The notes: a model not told the origin generated them from the letters alone. A DNA stretch of 64,000 bases from Trichobilharzia regenti (GCA_944472135.2 OX235270.1:50840352-50904351), one strand, 5' to 3'; counted from the stretch's first letter, positions 21,501 through 33,230 are shown. Program-made: numbers and translations.

Positions 21501-22271
21501 TTCCCCCTTACACTCTCTTATTTGTACTCTATAGTGAACAACCTTCTTAAACATACTTAGCTGCTTAAAATTATTATCATTGGCTTACTTTTTTTCCTTT
21601 ATTCTATTCCTTCTTTTGTATATCTACTGGGTCCGACTATATTATCACTATGATTATTAAAAATTGTCCCGTCATTAACCATCATGTAACATTAGTTTTG
21701 TGGTTGTTCTTTGTTCGGCACTATTTAACTGACAATCTTGTTTGTTATTGCCACTATCACCATCTTAAAAAATTTTGTATTATGCATGATTCCTCACACT
21801 ACCACTACAAACACCGCATTAGTGCTGACAATAAAAAAAACACAACCTGAAATGTTTATCTTATGATTGCTTAGTGTTGTTCAATCAAATTAACTGATCA
21901 TCTTGGCTATAAACATTTTTAAGAACATCTCATAATTTCTTGTATGATTATAGCTGTTACTGTTCACCACGCATACACATATCGTAGCTTCCACTAACCA
22001 ATACTGAAATATTTTTTTCATTATTTGTGTTTATCTTCCTTTTTACTTGGTATTTTTATTTGCATTTTTTTCTTATGTTTTTTTTGGTATTTCTGTGTTT
22101 CTTTTTTTTTGGTTTTTTTTTTGTGTTTTTTTATATATTTTATTTTTTTTATAATACTCCTTTTAAATGTACGATGAAATTAGATGCAATATTGTAGATA
22201 TGTGCTGAAAATTCCACACTGTACCACAAGTACTGTTTCTGGAATAAAGCGAAATCGTTATTGTTATTGTT
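18541..22271 (+). mobile_element. CR1/Jockey-group non-LTR retrotransposon with intact ORF2
   Basis: Contains the 932-codon ORF at 18678-21476, an AT- and T-rich 3' untranslated region of about 780 bp and a (TTGTTA)-type tail at about 22255-22271, as in CR1-group elements. The 3' end holds TGCTGAAAATTCCACACTG and GTACCACAAGTAC, similar to the tail of SINE family b. No ORF1 is seen upstream, so the copy may be 5'-truncated just ahead of ORF2. The 5' limit is approximate and no target-site duplication could be assigned. Confidence 0.75.
18678..21476 (+). CDS. LINE ORF2: endonuclease and reverse transcriptase, intact
   Basis: 932 residues without a break, close to the usual CR1-group ORF2 length. 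Endonuclease (residues about 50-260): TSNCRSLPNK (about 54), VALQETWL (about 82), TGDFNC (about 200) and MNSDHC (about 252), the metal-binding and catalytic landmarks of the APE-type nuclease. RT (about 460-760): LGPDGIPAIVLKK (about 465), FRPIAITS (about 522), QFAYKQGRSTLDAA (about 555), TFLDYTSAFDSVP (about 590), AGVPQGAVLSPFLFSF (about 648) and the catalytic FVKYADDLTVS (about 675). The C-terminal region is Cys-poor until CEKW and a final LLCC. All key residues are present, so the protein looks competent. The first ATG is used by default; an earlier start may have been lost. It nicks DNA and copies the element's RNA at the target. Confidence 0.9.
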   Translation: MITNRIKYSNSFIKRFKPYDFHASNKSKRKHHAGWQRALKQTPLYRTTIPVIVTSNCRSLPNKIMHLQSLLSSDTYHNTAIVALQETWLHELYDDNLVSLNGFTLFRQDRLCSRKKRGGGVATFIHSQWSTSNNVCFSYSNDFIDCITVKCRPKHLSKFKYVFISNIYVTPGCSASDLSDFADEFTEFAVTHLENSLSVVTGDFNCCDCSFLVSLGHANIVKFPTRLDKTLDLVFINDEEIYEVRRRAPIMNSDHCIIRILPKIYSRSHFNIFSNLSKKTQQRCYSQENMLKLRCMLNDTNWELFNEHKLDDTISNLTDYLKFCLDICCPKQIIFKRMDRFSSPHLKKLRREKEKLYKTKNKSGLKKINTQIKSEIKRLNNIYNQTILSCKTSENIWKLFREITGCGKHNNFASSIDVNTLNRSFIRPPNVPSAFNLTNNTTSDFHRFNTSDVLKCLKSLKPSQSLGPDGIPAIVLKKCADILSNPLTSIFNTSFSNNNVPSLWKDIKIIPVPKSGSGDSVKFRPIAITSPFLKLMEKLLLQKLIPSLSFSNDPKQFAYKQGRSTLDAAAVFHHNIVSSLDKGAKYVRCTFLDYTSAFDSVPRGLLLNKLSLTQTESWAINWLHSYFSNRMQYTVYNGVASSPLLTEAGVPQGAVLSPFLFSFFLHDLPLSDEINFVKYADDLTVSLPVKSQSDCFKLNSFLSDISQWSKLNGLTLNPSKCQTVDFSFRHKRDLQTLVSTHDVCRIEGTIIETKSNAKYLGLVISSDLTWSSHIQMISKKVFRLTYYIKKLRLTGVPQPLLSQFVNSRILPILLYCSPLVFPGLLKKDYTILRRMLKVVSRTSGVKLSQLVTTLVDKHLNTCEKWSKTILSDPQHPLYSQLSPCISSGRTRNQYKIIYARTTKYRNSTIPYLARVLSDRDNVKRETYDLLCC

Positions 22272-22299
22272 AAGACTATATACTATACAGCTAGGAGAA

Positions 22300-22905
22300 T
22301 ATGCTCTACAGAGAAATTAGGGGAAGAATTTATGATTCTCGAAAAGATAATGAAAAACAACGGTTGCCCTCAAAGGTTCATTAACAAGTAAGAAAGATCT
22401 GAAGGCTCAAATGTCAAACAAATCACAGCGGGGAAAATACTACAGCAGTTGTCGACAGAAGATTGAAGACGTCAATATAGCCAGAGCCTATCATCCTGCA
22501 GCTAGGCTGGTTCCCGCCTACCGAACAACATGCTCTTTGGTACAATCAAAAGTCGACAGATACCCTTCTCATGTTAACTCCAATTGTATATACAAACTTC
22601 TATGTATCTGCGAGAGCAGTTACATTGTGAGAAGAGAAAGAAGAAGGTCATACCTTTGATTTTATGAACATGCACCAAAAAGTTTATGTCTAAGCGAACA
22701 ATTGTTTTAAACAGTGCCATCGCCAGGCATCTTCTGACACGGTACGTGAGGTGGACTTCTCAAGATCATTCAAAATTATTGATAGCCAAAAGAGTTAAAT
22801 TGTCAAGTTTGTCGAAGCAATCTCGATCAAGCACCTGAAACCCAATTTATGTGTTCAAAAAGAGGCCGTTATTAGTCTCTTCTTGTCCTGGTAACTGGAT
22901 GTTTT
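22300..22905 (+). pseudogene. Penelope-like element C-terminal remnant (PLE-d)
   Basis: The plus strand encodes NCIYKLLCICESSYIVRRER (22572-22640), a decayed GIY-YIG motif in which YIGR has become YIVR. After a frameshift come EVDFSRSFKIIDSQK (about 22750) and SIKHLKPNLCVQKEAV (about 22830-22875). This is the same tail plan as in PLE-a and the 50 kb copy. RT is missing and several stops are present. Confidence 0.65.
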
Positions 22906-25900
22906 CATTCTCCCTCTCATCTGATTACGTATCACCGAAATTTTCCACTGTGTATGGTGAATATTATTATGGAAAATAAATATTACTGGGTGATTCATTT
23001 GTAATTTTACCATGTAGTTCTTAAGTTAAAAAACGTGACGCTAAGATTTTGAACCCAAGGAATATTTCATTTCAAGAGGCCGTATTTATCGTAACGATGG
23101 AACTATTTATAGTGTAAATCAAGGCGGTCTAAGCTTATCTACCTGCAAAAGTCCTTAATTAGTGTGACAATATTTCAAAAATGCATTTCAACAAGGCGAA
23201 ACCAGAATTTAATACCTATAATCTGATTTGTAGAAACACAAAAATGTAGGGAAAATAAATTTATTCGAATACTGAAGAGTTGTTAATTTTAGAAATAACT
23301 ACCTATGAATATTTATTAGAAGAGTTATCATATTCGTATTTTTATAAAGTAGGACTTAGAAATATACATAAATGGACATGGGAATCTTTTCCGAAAATAG
23401 ACTAGCCAGCTATAATTCTTACTAAGATTCCACTCTTATATCACTTCAAATGAAACATGCCTTACTGATTTGTGGTTATGCATACAGATGTCAGCTAGTT
23501 GAAATTAAGTTACTGAATGATCTGGTGTTAACACTTTCATAAAATAATAATGCCAAACAAATATTTTCAAATGCATAGTCTATTTATTTACTGGTAAAGG
23601 TAAATAAATCAAACGTACTTTTATGTACAATTGATTAAACAAAAATAACCCATTAGGTAAAACGAATTGGAGATTAGGTTAAATGTTTAGTAAAAAACTC
23701 ATTTTCACAATTTTGGACGGTGATTTCCAAAATTAAATTTCATGAAATTTTAAGTAGCTTATAGTCACTATGACAACATTATCATAATTTACATTTATCC
23801 TAGACTAGTTTAGTGGGCGTGAATAACACTGATTACAAATTTTGCTATTAGCTAGAGACTTCGCTGCTAGTTGAATCAGGGACGTATACAACTGATGGGT
23901 CTATAAATAATTTTGCTGAGAATAGTTAGTGATGACTGGAGTTATAAAAGACACTGGAATTCCTATGGGAATCAGAAGACTCAACCTTGATAATGACTGA
24001 ATTGTTTTGCTAATTCTATTTGCTTATTACAATATATTGCTCCTTGAAAAAAATATGTGCATAAAACAATAAATATCACTTTTTGGAATCACAGTAGTTC
24101 AGAATTTTAGCAAAGAAATATTGAAACATCTAAATGCCATCCTAACTCTCTCACACTGGCTATTGGTAGAATTCAGTAGGTCACTGAAGCCGAAAATACT
24201 GTACTAAGTTACTTGAGAATGTGCTCTACTCTGCTTTTAAACTTAAAGGAATAGAAACTGAATTTAATTTAAACTGAAATGCTGAAACAACATTGACTAA
24301 CGTCAGAAAAAGGTGCGATAAGTAACGGATAATAATTAAGTGGAGCTCACTAGGAAGCGATGCTTTTAAATGGATCTTGATCAAATAAATGAAAAACGGA
24401 TGAACTCAACAGGAAGCAAAAAAATAAGAGAGCATTCAGTAGAGGACATTTTCTTAATGGACGAATCATCTTCAAGTGCTGTGTAGTTGTATGTAAATTT
24501 AATAAGACGTATAGCAGGCTACTACGAAATAATACAGTTGCTCAGAAGTGGTTAAAGTTACATTGGGAATAAGGGTTTATAGCTCAATAAGACGAAAATT
24601 ATTATTCAGTAAGAAGCAAGTTGGTTTAGTTTCAATTTGACAGGCGTGCAGAACGAGAGTATAAAAACTACCTCGTAAAATGTACAGAAAGGATAAGTAA
24701 GGGTGAAAACAGAAGCAAACGATTGGCGAAGAGTCTAGGATAATGGTAGAATAAGAGACTAAACAAAAGTTTTCCGCTCACAGAGTTCGGGGCTGTGTTG
24801 TAGAAATAACTAGCGTCTCCACTACAAGCACAACACCTCTCGTAACATTCGGACTTACCCTGTAGGTAATTTTGAAAGAGATTTCTGCTAGCTGCGGTCT
24901 TTCACGCGAACTAAGCTGACAGTGTCCCATTGATTACGATGTCAAATAATGCTCAAAGATACACTTGTTAAATGAGCGCTTTGTGTGACCTTTGTAGATT
25001 ATTTTGTAAATAAATTGCGCTTGAAACGTCCCCAAGTTAAAAACAGATTATCATTATGATGTACGTGGAACTACACGAGAATGTTTATTTTCAGAAATGT
25101 TCCTTAATTTTTTAACACTAATCTGTTGAATCCTTAATGGCATGGTAATACTAAGGAGTAAAACTGTATGTGAAAGTAAAGGTTTTTTATGACAAATCCG
25201 GTTTGAAACGCCTTTTAAATACCACCATACTTTCTGTTTTATAAAAAAGCGTTAGATCTATCCTTGCATATATAAATAAAGACTTCACAGTTTAAACCAC
25301 TCCCTTACTCTTTGCATATTTTCGATTTAGGTCATTTTAAGTTCATCAGCCAAATGTTTATCAGGATATATCGATCTTCATATGAGCACAACCTTACTAA
25401 TTTAAGTGTTATTGAAGAATGAAAATGTACTGAAAAGACTTTGTTTTCTTCATGGCAATATTATCTTGATACTGGCTAGGTGGACAACCAGGAATGCTCG
25501 AATGTATCTGTTAAGTATCTGTCAGTTAAGACAACGAAATGAGCCTGCCGTTGTAGCAAACTTCAAAGAGTTATCCTTCTGGCTATCAAGTTACAAGACT
25601 TTCAGTGGTGAATTATATCTTTCTCCAGTTCAAAGTTATAATCTTCATCAATTTTGTTTTATTTTAAAAGCATTCCTTAAGGAAGACAATGTGTTATGAA
25701 TAGGCCAATTCATTTAATGGAGTGTGAAAGGCAACAGGATATTTTAATGACCCCTCACACGTTTAAATCTTATAGTGAACCCTTTTCCAACTTTATTCAA
25801 TGCTAGACAGATAATTTCACCAACTAAACTGGTATATATTACAAAATATTGTATGGATAGTCATGTTACGACACGAGAATACTTTTGTCTTCATCGACAT

Positions 25901-25914
25901 AAGGATAAAACTTG
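22906..25914. other. Unassigned AT-rich DNA
   Basis: About 3 kb without a recognised repeat or gene. A plus-strand frame at 25406-25699 encodes RWTTRNARMYLLSICQL and later ELYLSPVQSYNLHQFC. It follows an AG and contains a possible donor GTGAAT (about 25608), but the signals are too weak to call an exon. A GC-richer patch at 24640-24960 may be an old insertion of unknown type. Confidence 0.4.
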
Positions 25915-26215
25915 ATCACTGTGGTAGAGTATAACTGCATTATGGGTAAAATTTTATTTTGATAAAATCACACAGTACTGTGCAGTAATATTTACTGACG
26001 ATGTTTTGAGGACAAATTATTACTCATATCCATATCAAGGCAATACTCATCATACGACTTTCTTGCTTCATTTATATACATGAGTAAACACTGATTATAC
26101 ACTTGAATAAAATCAATATGAGATAAAGTACATTCGGAAATAATATTAGTGTTATTAGTAAGATGAGAAATAAGACGTGTGATTTTATCAAAATAAAATT
26201 TTATTCACAATGGAC
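25915..26215. repeat. Isolated Penelope-like terminal segment
   Basis: Diverged copy of the PLE-a end at 9945-10200: shared words include GTAGAGTATAACT, TTCATTTATATACATGAGTAA and AATAAAATCAATATGAG. Its own edges are inverted: ATTTTATTTTGATAAAATC (about 25952) and GATTTTATCAAAATAAAAT (about 26182). No coding sequence lies between, so it resembles a solo end left by a heavily truncated insertion. Confidence 0.6.
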
Positions 26216-26990
26216 TTTCGTCTTCAGTTTACAAACCAATAGTTGTTCGTTCAAGCCTAAAAATGCACATACATTGAATGTACGTATTACGATGATCAAA
26301 CGTTAATAAAACAACTGTTTATATCATTCATCTGTTTAAGGCAATAGTAGAATTTCTTTGATCGGTTTTATGATTGTATAAAACTGTAAATGATATTGGT
26401 TTCCACTGGCAATCAGTGAAACATTTACTAGGTGTATTCAACTAGAAGTAACTTAGACCTCGGTAGGATTGACCACTCCATGGAAATGAGAGGCCATACC
26501 ATTTTCAGCAGCTGAACATCAAACTATACAGTCATACTTAATGTACACTTACTACTAAAGGCACTGTTTTCTCTCCATAGAGCGATTAGCGTTTCTAAAT
26601 CATTATGGTGATTATGTTCTCAACCATATTATTTGCAAATATAGATTCAAATTTCCCATTTCCGGAAGCCGTAACCGAGCTATATTTTAAAACATAAACA
26701 AACATGAAATCCGACCTGAATTCTTCGCGTATTGTTTTCAAGCTGTTCGGGTAGCGCCATTACAAACTGTTCGAACAACCAGTGCAAAACTGTAATTTAC
26801 TTACTACCACTCACTATCTCATTTTGAATCATTTTTCTCAATAAGTCATTGTTTAAACAGATAAGAATGAGAGCTATATAAGAATCTTTATTTCCAAAGT
26901 CAATATAAGAGTCTCACGGCACTTAGAGGCCGAATTTATTATCTGAAACACATATTTGTTGTAGCAATACAATTGTATATCAGTGTAACC
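26216..26990. other. Unassigned DNA
   Basis: Nothing recognised. Confidence 0.4.
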
Positions 26991-26999
26991 ACAGAGTGA

Positions 27000-27190
27000 T
27001 ATCAGTTAGAGAACCACTGGAAACCAGGGAGTACTGGACAGCTGTTTCGTCCTAGTTTATGACTCATCGGTAGTACGGACTGACCGATAATTCCCGAACT
27101 AGAACAAAACAGCTGCCCACTACTCCCTGGTTTCCAGTGATTCTCCAACTGATATCATTCCGTGGCCATACTTGAAAAACAAATACCTAC
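27000..27190. repeat. Head-to-head SM-alpha-like pair (copies 2a and 2b)
   Basis: The left half (27000-27078) reads on the minus strand as GTACTACCGATGAGTC, then ATAAACTAGGACGAAAC and AGCTGTCCAGTACTCCC. This is the best hammerhead core in the window: it lacks the AGA insertion, has a GTC/GAC helix II and differs from the consensus at CCGATGA. The right half (27079-27180) is a more decayed copy on the plus strand (GACCGATAATTCCCGAAC, ACAAAACAGCTGCCC). The outer segments CCACTGGAAACCAGGGAGTA and TACTCCCTGGTTTCCAGTG are exact inverted repeats, so the locus can fold into a long hairpin. Confidence 0.7.
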
Positions 27191-27319
27191 AAATAGACTC
27201 TTGAAAACAATTGTGGGCGTCTTCATGTAACAAATTTTCTTATTATCTGTTCTCAGGCCTCTTTTAAGAGGATTTATATACTAGATTCAATGTCAATGCT
27301 ACAGAAAATAAATAAGCTG

Positions 27320-27430
27320 GATATAATAAAGGTTTTTGTATTTCCCAATAAATGAAAAAGAAACGATATTGTTTTTACTGACGTTTCGCTATTTAATGCT
27401 AATAGCTTTATCAAAGTATTATTAATAAGC
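27320..27430 (+). repeat. Small repeat shared with the palindrome arms
   Basis: ATAATAAAGGTTTTTGTATT, TACTGACGTTTC and ATTTAATGCTAATAGC with TTTATCAAA recur at about 47755-47865 (opposite strand) and 52035-52145. In those copies AATAAAGG and CCTTTATT form inverted ends. It is either a MITE-like fold-back or the inverted end of another PLE family. Confidence 0.55.
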
Positions 27431-30400
27431 TGGATATGTTTGTTATCATGAGAGTCGGTATCAAGTGACTAACTTTTGTTTAGTAGGTAATTATAGTAGT
27501 TTTTTTCTCAAAAGATAAATGAAGTGGAACTAAAATTAAAAGAATAAATTGTTAGAAATATCAGTGACCATAAAGGGATCCCAAGAGACATGAAAATAAA
27601 AATTTACATTTTACTTTTAAAGCGATTTGTACACTTTCATAACATGTGGAAGAGAAACATCTGTGCAATATGTCACTTTTCATAGTAAAAGATAGGAAAA
27701 CTATTCAGGTAAACTAATTTGCTTGCTGTAACTATCAGAGCTAGGGAACTATTTTTATTTAGAAATCTGAAGACATTGAAGTCACCTACATTGTACTTAT
27801 TAACAATAGTGTAGAAGCAACACTGATTTTTTCTTTTTGAAAGTTATATATACCGTCTCTAATTTTATGGGTAACTCACTGCCTTTTTCATGTCAGTTGT
27901 CAAAGCAGTTCAACACCTTATGGAAATTGATAGTATTAAAGAAATACATTCTTGTAGACGGTTATGTGAATCGTTATCAAAAGTGGATATTATATTTTGA
28001 ATGCTTGAATATTTTGAGTGCGTGTATACCAAATTCACTAAATAATTAACAAGATGATATGATCTTTGAATTTTATTTCTTAAACTCACTTTGTAATCGT
28101 TCATGTTGTTTTCCGATGAATACGGCCAACCCGAATGAATGAGTTAAGAAAAACATTTTGGTTGCATTCCGGAAAATATTTACTTGGAAATTCTCGTGTA
28201 GCTGCTAAGATGTTGGTACATTCGGTTATTATCAGAGATCTGAGTCATTTGTTGCTGAAGGAAATGTTTCTTACTACATGAAAAGTGAGGTCGTTGAAAC
28301 TGGACAATTATACTCACCCGACTGCTAACTTTAGCCACATATAAACCATTCTGATATTGGCACAAAAAAGTGTTAGAATTATTTTGCACTTTTCAACTGT
28401 AAGATTTATTTTTGCTCACTTGCATGTATTCAACTTTAGTTTTACTGCTTAACTTAGTTAAGTTAATGTTCATTTTAAGTAACTTTCATATCCTTTAGTT
28501 ATACAACCTTCCAAAATAAGGTGTTTAAACAAAGTGCCAAATAATTTGAAATCCGAAATACGTCTGAACACAATAATTATTATTCCTTTTTATATAACCA
28601 GTCATTTAACAAGGTGGTATTTTCACATAAAATATCGCTCGATTTATAATCTCAGCTTATTCAATATGCTTAACAGAAAAGATGTACCCACTCTATATCG
28701 TCTCGATGAAATGAACAGGTGTATTTCGTATAACAGTACATTTGTTTGTATTTTGCTCACTGTATGTAGAGGTAAATGTGGGGTTAGCTGGATACTACAT
28801 TACTGAAGTTAGGGGTATCAAAAGGAGTTCTCTTTTGGCAAAATTGCAGTATGTTTGTTATGCAGGAAACTTAAATTTCGTTGAATGGATACAAAGTGTA
28901 ACAATAATAACAAAATCGAAATGCCATTTCAGAAATGACTTTTATTGTTTTCTGACTTCTTAAGATTTATCAAAGAGGATGCTCTGTGAACATGACATAC
29001 ATTTTTAATATTAAAACATGAAAATCATAAAATGTAATTATGCAATGAATGTTGCTGGGACATAATTGTGAACCAGAGAAGCTTTCGAAACACTTACCTC
29101 CACCTCGTTGTAGTACTCTCAGTAAATCACAATACTAAAATGGTAACATCCCAATAAGCTTTAAATAACGAAAATATAGCCAAGCTGTAGTCCAAATTAC
29201 TGATTCTCAACTATTCACTAAATCTCCACTCACTGGTAGTGTTATCTAACCACCTAATAGCAGAATAGTTCATTTTAAATTGAACACAAAAATAGGGCAT
29301 TCGTCTAACTACTGTCGGAACTATCTGATGTTACCTCAGGTTAGTTAAATGCAGGGTCTTTAGAATTATATCATGACCTATATGTTGGAGAATCAGTTTG
29401 ACAAATGTAAATGATCTCCAATAGTCTCCATTAAAGAATGTAGATAAGTCATGGCAGAACTAGTATTAAAAATTAGCCATCTTATTTTTGGTTAACGAGC
29501 AGTGCAGTATGGTATGCCAGATTTTCTGTTGGTCCAGTACGTACACATTGTCAGCATTATTATGACATTCAGTAAAATTATGAGCAATAAATCTTCCTCA
29601 AAAATAACATCCTGCAAATAATATTATGTCATTTATAAAATTATATTTGTAAATGTCTACTTCTCACTCGGCACTCAATTATTTTGCAACTATCCGGTCA
29701 AATCTTGATCACATATAATATTAAGTCACTGTGACTTTTGCCAAATAGACAAACATGAAGTCAAATTTTACTTTACGATAACTAGAATTTGAGAAATGTT
29801 ACAGTTCATCTTATAAATAAATTTCCTTTGAGTCATAATTTGAACGTAAGCTAGAGCATGAAATAAGTCTCTTTCTTCGCTTCCTAAAATCTCCTAAATT
29901 TCAGACTTCTATTTATGGAAATTAGATCTTTGTATTCAATATTTTTTACCATAGTGCAGACAACTGAATTACTACGCTTGTTGATAATCTAATTTCTTTC
30001 CATAAGCAAATAATTTCTGCTTCCTTCGAAACTAAATGTGATTTTACCACGGAAAATACCACAATCTATGTAATAAAATATTTGCAATATAGCCTTCAGG
30101 CTTTATCACAAAAATTTGGTTTTGGGAATCTTATTTTTTTTCCTTGTCAACACTCACAGCAGGCTTATTAAATTACCTCACGTTATATGTTGAACACATT
30201 TTTGTCTTGTCTATAACTTATAGTAGTTTCCTGAAAAAAGTGTGCCACTGATAAAAGCAATTAGCAGTTAGTAAAATGGGATAATTGAGAAATGAAATTC
30301 AGCATGATTTGTTTTGACTGTCTTTTACAACTTATTTGTGATACAGTTTCAATTTCGGGTTCAATCACCATTTGTATATATTTTCGAGAAGAGTAGACTC

Positions 30401-31135
30401 TGTCACTGTAACGCAGTATACTTCAATTATGTTGACCGGATAGTTTTCAGTAGTATTTGTATTGTTTGTGAACTGCTTTGGTTGAGAGCATTGAAAATCT
30501 TATTCAGGAATAAATATTATTTCTTCTACAAACCAAAATGAGCTTCAGTTTTGAATGAAGCTTTACTAAATCCTAGAATCTCTTCCTCTACCCTTTAAGA
30601 CTGATGATATTATCACCGATCAGTATTATATACTGATGTGTGGCGCTTTTGAAACGAAATAGACCACTAAGCAATCATTTTTAAAATAATTAGTGATTAA
30701 ATTTGCGTTTTGTTGTCAACCGAAAAAAATATTAAGAACCACTGCTTACTAACAAATTCTGAAAGTTATTCGGCGTCAATTTTAGTACATATATATTATT
30801 AATTGTTGGGTTGAGCTTAGTGTTAACTGTAACTTGAATGACATTTCAGTCATATTTTAAAATGAAAGGATTTGGTGGTGGTAAATAATAAAGTACCCTT
30901 TAGGAAATTTGTAGATGTTGGTCAGAGTAGTCCTTATTTAAAAAACATGTGTTCAGTGTTTATCGGTCGTTGATGATCCTCAAGATAATTCTAACATATG
31001 ATTACAATTCGTTCTATTACTAGTCAGTCTTTCACCCTCTTTTTGGAGTGAATATTTTTAATTGTGCATTTATTAATCCAGTATATTTGTGATCATTACA
31101 ATGAATATTATTGCGCCAGCATATGAAAGCGTTAG
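27431..31135. other. Unassigned AT-rich DNA
   Basis: About 3.7 kb in which no retroelement, RNA gene or convincing exon is seen. The short frames here have the amino-acid make-up of AT-rich noncoding DNA. Confidence 0.4.
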
Positions 31136-31139
31136 TTCA

Positions 31140-31455
31140 TCCATTAGCCATCAGATGACCATAAAGAATTGGCGAAAAACTGTGGCAACAAGTCAGACAA
31201 GAACCTGTTGCTCGAAAAATATTCCGAAGAAAGTGGCGATAGGTCAAAGGTGTGATAAGTAGACTGCTGTGTGACATAGAACGCCAGTCCATTGATCGAG
31301 TGAAACTTGAGGTTGACGTGGAGGAGGTTGTGCGAGGAGGATATCAGTGACTATGGTCAATCGTGGGGCCAAATAAACAAGACCGCAGGGAATAGGAAAA
31401 AGTGGAACTGTGCTGTTAAAGCCCTATGTCCAACTCGGAAAACAAAGGAACAATA
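31140..31455 (+). pseudogene. Decayed RTE 3' end
   Basis: Corresponds to the last part of the RTE coding region and 3' end: AAGTGGCGATAGGTCAAAG, GACATAGAACGCCAGTCC, GAGGAGGTTGTGCGAGGAGG and AAAGCCCTATGTCCAAC, followed by an (AAT)-like tail. Far more diverged than the copies at 7.2, 33.8 and 38.2 kb, so an older insertion. Confidence 0.6.
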
Positions 31456-32755
31456 ATATATATAATAGCTCATCTATGGTTTTTAGCTCTTGAATTCTTA
31501 TCTACAGTGCTTATAGTAAAAGCTTATTGCTTCAAGAATTAATCTTAGTCGCTTGTCATTCGTGGTTGAATATTTATTGCTTGCATAAAAGCTGTTAGAT
31601 TTTGTGTGTTTTGGGAACGAAAAGTTTCTCTCAATAATCTCAAAAGGTACCAAAGAAAGTGTACAGGTTTCTATGCTTTTGAATGCATCATTCGTCTAGA
31701 TTTGAAACAGCTTGTCACTCGACCGATGCTGAAATTCAGCAGGTGAGAAAAAATAAGGAAAAACAGATAACTGCTTCTATCTGAACAGTTAAATGTGGTT
31801 TCAAAAGTTGGACTGCGGTAGCTTTAGTAAATTGAGAATTGAACGATGTTGTCTGTATTCAGAGAATCGAAGGTGTGCCATCCTTTCTGTTCTCTGAATG
31901 TTATTCTACCAGAGATACATGTAAATATGTATATGCAGTTAGACCAAACATTAAAAGTGTATCTGTGATTGAACTAAGGAGCATGTTGCCTGATAAACAG
32001 GAATCAACTAAGCTGTAGGAAAGATTCTGGCAAGTGAGATGTTCAATATACTGTTAGCTATTCTTCCAATATTATCATATTATTTATATCATATTATCAT
32101 TCATTCATATCATATTATCACCTTCGAAATCGAGTTGCATAAGAATGGGTTGCTTACCCACTGTGATTTGGTTCGCATTTAAATCTTCACATACTCCACA
32201 TTTCTTGCTAAATTTCACAGCCCAACCGTTGTCTTTCAATACCTTTTGGAAAATTAGAAATTACTCCTCTAATTTTTAAGTAGAGGAAGTTCATCTGGTT
32301 CTGTTGAACCGAGTTTTTACCAATGCTCATTTCTAGTTAATTGGACAAGACCGACTGCAATTTAAGTATTTCCCATTCCATACATACCTTCAGTGAACTG
32401 ATCTCTGTGCACAAGCTAAAAGAGCGCAATTTCTGAGCACTGTTTACTAAGTCAGGAGTCTTCTGTTAACTGACATCATGTCAAATTTGCAAGTATGTTA
32501 GAATTATTCTATACATAAACGTAATTCCTCTAGGTTGAAAAGTCGAGGAAGCAAACGATGGTACCATCTTATTCTGCAAAACCAGTTGTCTTTGCGTTGC
32601 TCGAACTCAATGTAATTTATAAAAATGGAATGAAATCTGAGTGGCAGTTATTATTGGTTGGAAGAACTTAAAAGTCTGCCAATCTCAAGATGAGTACACA
32701 CACCTCGGTTAATAAATTCCCTTTAGTCCTTGTTGTCAGCACTTTAGGGGATGTC
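31456..32755. other. Unassigned DNA
   Basis: No feature recognised apart from a short tandem of an ATCATATTATCATTCAT-type unit near 32070-32120. Confidence 0.4.
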
Positions 32756-32759
32756 ATTA

Positions 32760-33230
32760 TTCGGCGAGAGGTTTTTGCTTAAGACTGACTAAACCACTGT
32801 AATCGCTTCAAAAACAAACTACGGTACGGAAAAGATTTTCGATGCGATAATGGAAAGCCACAGCTTGTGTGTGTCCGACCAAATTGATAGCGCAAGAATA
32901 TTTCCATCATACACAAATTTTGATCACTGCATTCCATTAAAGAAGAACATCGAAAGACGCCACGAACTAATATTTTGTTGCTAATGTAATCACTTTTAAC
33001 CATAAAAGGTACCTGTCACCTCAAAATCCTGTGGTTATTGGAAATTCTCTTCACTGAGAACTTCTTCAATCGCAAAACAATTATTCGGCATACATTTGTC
33101 GTCTTTATTCGTGTAGGGTGTTTTCAATTGTGATGGTCTTCGTTTCAGCTTCAAATGGTCTAACGCAAACATCACCGCTAATAAGAGATTTCCATTTTTC
33201 AGAAAAGTGCACAACAATCACTAAGCTTTG
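32760..33230 (-). pseudogene. Frameshifted coding relic or misread exons, unrecognised
   Basis: Several protein-like stretches follow each other on the minus strand in changing frames: VHFSEKWKSLISGDVCVRPF and EAETKTITIENT (about 33105-33215), then TPYTNKDDKCMPNN and CFAIEEVLSEENFQ (about 33040-33120), QDFEVTGTFYG (about 33005-33035), and SDYISNKILVRGVFRCSSLM with DQNLCMMEIFLRYQFGR (about 32860-32995). Cysteines recur at even spacing, which suggests a secreted or extracellular protein, but no family is recognised. The frame changes mean a pseudogene or exons with introns not seen. A recent RTE copy lies just outside its 5' side. Confidence 0.3.

Noticed and set aside
25406..25699. An exon on the plus strand
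   Set aside because: The frame is moderately protein-like, but the acceptor has no real pyrimidine tract and nothing nearby supports a plus-strand gene. Noted only in the region entry.
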